Shown in pieces: positions 61,363-63,821 of a stretch of DNA of 63,821 nt (position 1 is the stretch's first letter; each line of letters opens with the position of its first letter). Below the pieces are notes generated by a model that did no database searches, was not told the DNA's origin, and saw only the letters and a program-made list of their open reading frames with translations. The stretch comes from Enterobacter asburiae (GTDB lineage: Bacteria > Pseudomonadota > Gammaproteobacteria > Enterobacterales > Enterobacteriaceae), in the NCBI RefSeq assembly GCF_021440515.1, contig NZ_JAKCMV010000021.1, positions 6,831 to 70,651 on the forward strand. Direction: 5' to 3'. Position numbers and translations under genes: made by a program.

Positions 61363-62355
61363 TTGGCCACGATGAAAGATGTCGCCCGCATGGCGGGCGT
61401 TTCAACGTCGACCGTTTCCCACGTTATCAATAACGATCGTTTCGTCAGCGAGGCGATACGGGAAAAAGTCGAAACCGCAGTAAAAGAACTCAACTATGCG
61501 CCGTCGGCGCTGGCCCGCAGCCTGAAGCTCAATCAGACCCGCACCATCGGGATGCTCATTACCGCCAGTACCAACCCCTTTTATTCCGAACTCGTGCGCG
61601 GCGTCGAGCGCAGCTGCTTCGAGCGGGGCTACAGCCTGGTGCTGTGCAACACAGAAGGCGACGAGCAGCGCATGAATCGAAATCTCGAAACGCTGATGCA
61701 AAAGCGGGTCGACGGGCTGCTGCTGCTGTGCACCGAAACCCATCAGCCTTCAAAAGAGATTATCCAGCGCTATCCGTCTATTCCCACGGTGATGATGGAC
61801 TGGGCGCCGTTCGACGGAACCAGCGACCTGATTCAGGACAACTCCCTGCTGGGCGGCGATATCGCGACGCAATACCTGATCGACAAAGGCTACAGGCAGA
61901 TCGCCTGCATCACCGGCCCGCTGGATAAAACCCCGGCGCGCCTGCGTCTTGAGGGCTACCTTTCCGCAATGTCGCGCGCCGGACTGTCTGTTCCGGACGG
62001 ATACCGCATTACCGGGGATTTCGAATTCAACGGCGGCTATGAGGCGATGCAAACGCTGCTGGCGCAGAAGCAACGCCCGCAGGCGGTGTTTATCGGTAAC
62101 GATGCGATGGCGTTCGGCGCTTATCAGGCGCTGTATCAGGCCGGGTTAAGCGTCCCGCGCGATATGGCGGTGATTGGCTATGACGATATCGAGCTGGCGC
62201 GCTACATGACGCCGCCGCTTACGACTATCCATCAGCCGAAAGATGAACTCGGCGAGCTGGCCATTGACGTGTTGATCCATCGAATGGCCCAGCCCGCGCT
62301 GCAACAGCAGCGTTTGCAGCTTACTCCTGTTCTGATGGAACGCGGTTCGGCCTAG
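61363..62355 (+). CDS. rbsR: Ribose operon repressor RbsR
   Basis: 330 aa from a TTG start at 61363 ([21 protein letters not shown]), as in E. coli. LacI family: N-terminal HTH with hinge (about 1-60, [13 protein letters not shown]) and periplasmic-binding-like ribose domain (about 62-325). Binds the two operators at 56394 and 56472. Starts 3 bases after rbsK; its 3' end overlaps hsrA by 35 bp on the opposite strand. Confidence 0.98.
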   Translation: MATMKDVARMAGVSTSTVSHVINNDRFVSEAIREKVETAVKELNYAPSALARSLKLNQTRTIGMLITASTNPFYSELVRGVERSCFERGYSLVLCNTEGDEQRMNRNLETLMQKRVDGLLLLCTETHQPSKEIIQRYPSIPTVMMDWAPFDGTSDLIQDNSLLGGDIATQYLIDKGYRQIACITGPLDKTPARLRLEGYLSAMSRAGLSVPDGYRITGDFEFNGGYEAMQTLLAQKQRPQAVFIGNDAMAFGAYQALYQAGLSVPRDMAVIGYDDIELARYMTPPLTTIHQPKDELGELAIDVLIHRMAQPALQQQRLQLTPVLMERGSA

Positions 62356-63754
62356 CTTTTTCCTTGTGTCGCTCTTTTATCAGGTTTCGGCCATCTTTCG
62401 GTTTTAACAGCATAAAGACTAGGGCAGACACCACGGTCAGGGCGCCCATGGTAATAAAGGTATAGTGGAACTGCTCGACGGTATTGGCGCTGTCGAAACC
62501 TTCGTAATAGCGCAGCACTGCGGCACTCACGGCAACCCCGAGACTAATCGACAGCTGCTGAGTCACCGCCAGAACGCTGTTTCCGCTGCTGGCATTCTCA
62601 TCGGTCAGATCCGCAAGGGTAATAGTGTTCATCGATGTAAACTGCGTCGACATCGCCATGCCGAGGATAAACAGCGGCAGGATCAGCATCCACACCGGCA
62701 GCGCGGCAGATTGCAGCGAAAACTGCGCAATCATCAGCCCGATAAAGACCGTCACGCCGACCAGCGTCTTACGATAGCCAAACCAGCGCAGCACCTGCGT
62801 CACCGTCGACTTCGCCAGAATCGATCCCATTGCCGTCGGGGCCATCATGCAGCCCGCAATCAGCGCCGGATAGCCAAACCCGACTTGCAACATCAACGGC
62901 ATCAGGAACGGCACGCAGCCTGTACCCAGACGCGACGCGATATTCCCCGCCACGCCAACCGAGAAGGTTCGGGTATTAAAGAGGGATAACGAGATAAGCG
63001 GCGTCGGGTGGCGGCGCGCATGACGTATATAAAGAAGGAACAGCACAATACCCGTCGTGATCACGCCGAGCGCAATCCACGTTTCCACGATTTTCTCGCC
63101 GAACAACTCCATACCGCTGGAGAACAGCACCAGGCTCAGGCCAAACAGGAAAAAGCCGCCCATATCGAAGCTGCGTTTCGGCGTGGTGAAGTTCGGCATG
63201 TATTTGCGGGCATAGAACAGCCCTGCAACGCCTATCGGGATGTTTATCAGGAAGATCCAGTGCCAGCTTGCCCAGGTGACCAGCACGCCGCCGAGAACCG
63301 GCCCTAATATCGGACCGACCAGCCCCGGCATAGTCACAAAGTTAAGCACAGGCAATAGCTCGCTGCGCGGGTAGGCGCGCAGTAGCGCCAGACGCGCGAC
63401 GGGCATCATCATCGCTCCGCCAATCCCCTGGATCACGCGGAAGATAACCAGCTCGCTAAGCGACGTCGACAGGGCGCAGGCCAGCGAACCGAGCGTGAAC
63501 AGCGTGACCGCCAGCATAAAGATTTTGCGAGTGCCGAAGCGATCGGCCAGCCAGCCGCTGACCGGGATAAGCATTGCGACCGTCAGGGTGTAGCTGATAA
63601 TGGCGGACTGCATCGCCAGCGGAGAGCGGTTTAGGCTTTGTGCGATGGCGGGCAGCGCGGTGTTAAGGATGGTGGCGTCCAGTGCCTGCATAAAGAAAGC
63701 CATGGCGGCAATCCACGGCAATCCGGCCATGCTGCGTGCTTTTTTCTCTGTCAT
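62321..63754 (-). CDS. hsrA: HsrA, MFS drug/solute transporter (DHA2, 14 TM)
   Basis: 477 aa from the ATG at 63754 ([23 protein letters not shown]); the frame opens 15 codons earlier, within yieP. Motif [14 protein letters not shown], motif [13 protein letters not shown]; about 14 membrane helices. Overproduced HsrA disturbs homocysteine metabolism in E. coli; transport substrate is not known. The start overlaps the yieP stop by four bases (ATGA). Confidence 0.96.
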   Translation of the reverse strand: MTEKKARSMAGLPWIAAMAFFMQALDATILNTALPAIAQSLNRSPLAMQSAIISYTLTVAMLIPVSGWLADRFGTRKIFMLAVTLFTLGSLACALSTSLSELVIFRVIQGIGGAMMMPVARLALLRAYPRSELLPVLNFVTMPGLVGPILGPVLGGVLVTWASWHWIFLINIPIGVAGLFYARKYMPNFTTPKRSFDMGGFFLFGLSLVLFSSGMELFGEKIVETWIALGVITTGIVLFLLYIRHARRHPTPLISLSLFNTRTFSVGVAGNIASRLGTGCVPFLMPLMLQVGFGYPALIAGCMMAPTAMGSILAKSTVTQVLRWFGYRKTLVGVTVFIGLMIAQFSLQSAALPVWMLILPLFILGMAMSTQFTSMNTITLADLTDENASSGNSVLAVTQQLSISLGVAVSAAVLRYYEGFDSANTVEQFHYTFITMGALTVVSALVFMLLKPKDGRNLIKERHKEKARPNRVPSEQE

Positions 63755-63821
63755 TTCTCTACCTGCTGGTGGTTTGGGGCGGCCAGCAATGCCTGACACG
63801 CCGTCAGCGCGCGCTGACCGT
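63751..63821 (-). CDS. yieP: 3' end of yieP (GntR/FadR regulator), cut by window edge
   Basis: Only the last 22 codons are inside the window; they read [12 protein letters not shown] and end QQVEK, matching the FKACQALLRSP end of E. coli YieP. The stop overlaps the hsrA start. YieP is a GntR-family regulator upstream of the rrn operon in E. coli. Confidence 0.8.
   Translation of the reverse strand, partial: GQRALTACQALLAAPNHQQVEK

Overview
The window is chromosomal DNA from a gamma-proteobacterium of the family Enterobacteriaceae. Gene order follows the E. coli ibpB-to-hsrA segment almost throughout, and the proteins I recognise look near-identical to E. coli ones from memory. An Enterobacter- or Lelliottia-like genome is my best guess; species cannot be fixed from this window. 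Relative to E. coli the dgo cluster, yidX, yidB, tnaCAB, cbrBC and bglGFB are missing. The replication origin oriC lies inside the window.

Layout. (1) 1-5045: ibpB and ibpA small heat-shock chaperones with a sigma-32 promoter and RNA thermometer leader, then yidQ, yidR, cbrA (with a CreB tag) and yidA. (2) 5338-6987: an accessory two-gene cassette, an HNH-nuclease toxin-like protein followed by a likely immunity protein, where E. coli carries yidB. (3) 7049-13061: gyrB-recF-dnaN-dnaA on the minus strand, with the DnaA-box/GATC-rich dnaA control region divergent from rpmH-rnpA-yidD-yidC-mnmE (13664-17606). (4) 17717-25499: mdtL, yidZ, yieE, chrR, adeP, yieH, yieK, yieL. (5) 25525-27308: bglH alone, preceded by an antiterminator/terminator leader of the BglG type but without bglG, bglF or bglB. 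(6) 27534-32113: phoU-pstBACS, with Pho boxes upstream of pstS. (7) 32435-35862: glmS and glmU. (8) 36206-38314: a secreted PL9 pectate lyase with a KdgR-like operator, inserted between glmU and the atp operon, followed by two perfect CRP-type palindromes and a 23-codon ORF. (9) 38616-45499: atpIBEFHAGDC. (10) 46116-51252: rsmG, mnmG, oriC, mioC, asnC, asnA. (11) 51253-56285: viaA-ravA and kup. (12) 56502-63821: rbsDACBKR with two RbsR operators, then hsrA and the 3' end of yieP.

Most of the window is conserved core: replication initiation, membrane protein insertion, tRNA modification, ATP synthesis, phosphate uptake, cell-wall precursor synthesis and ribose use. The accessory signals worth attention are the toxin/immunity pair, the pectate lyase with its regulatory sites, the orphan antitermination leader of bglH, the CRP-site pair with a small ORF, and a roughly 100-bp intergenic inverted repeat after yidC. 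No tRNA, rRNA, CRISPR array, insertion sequence or prophage was seen.
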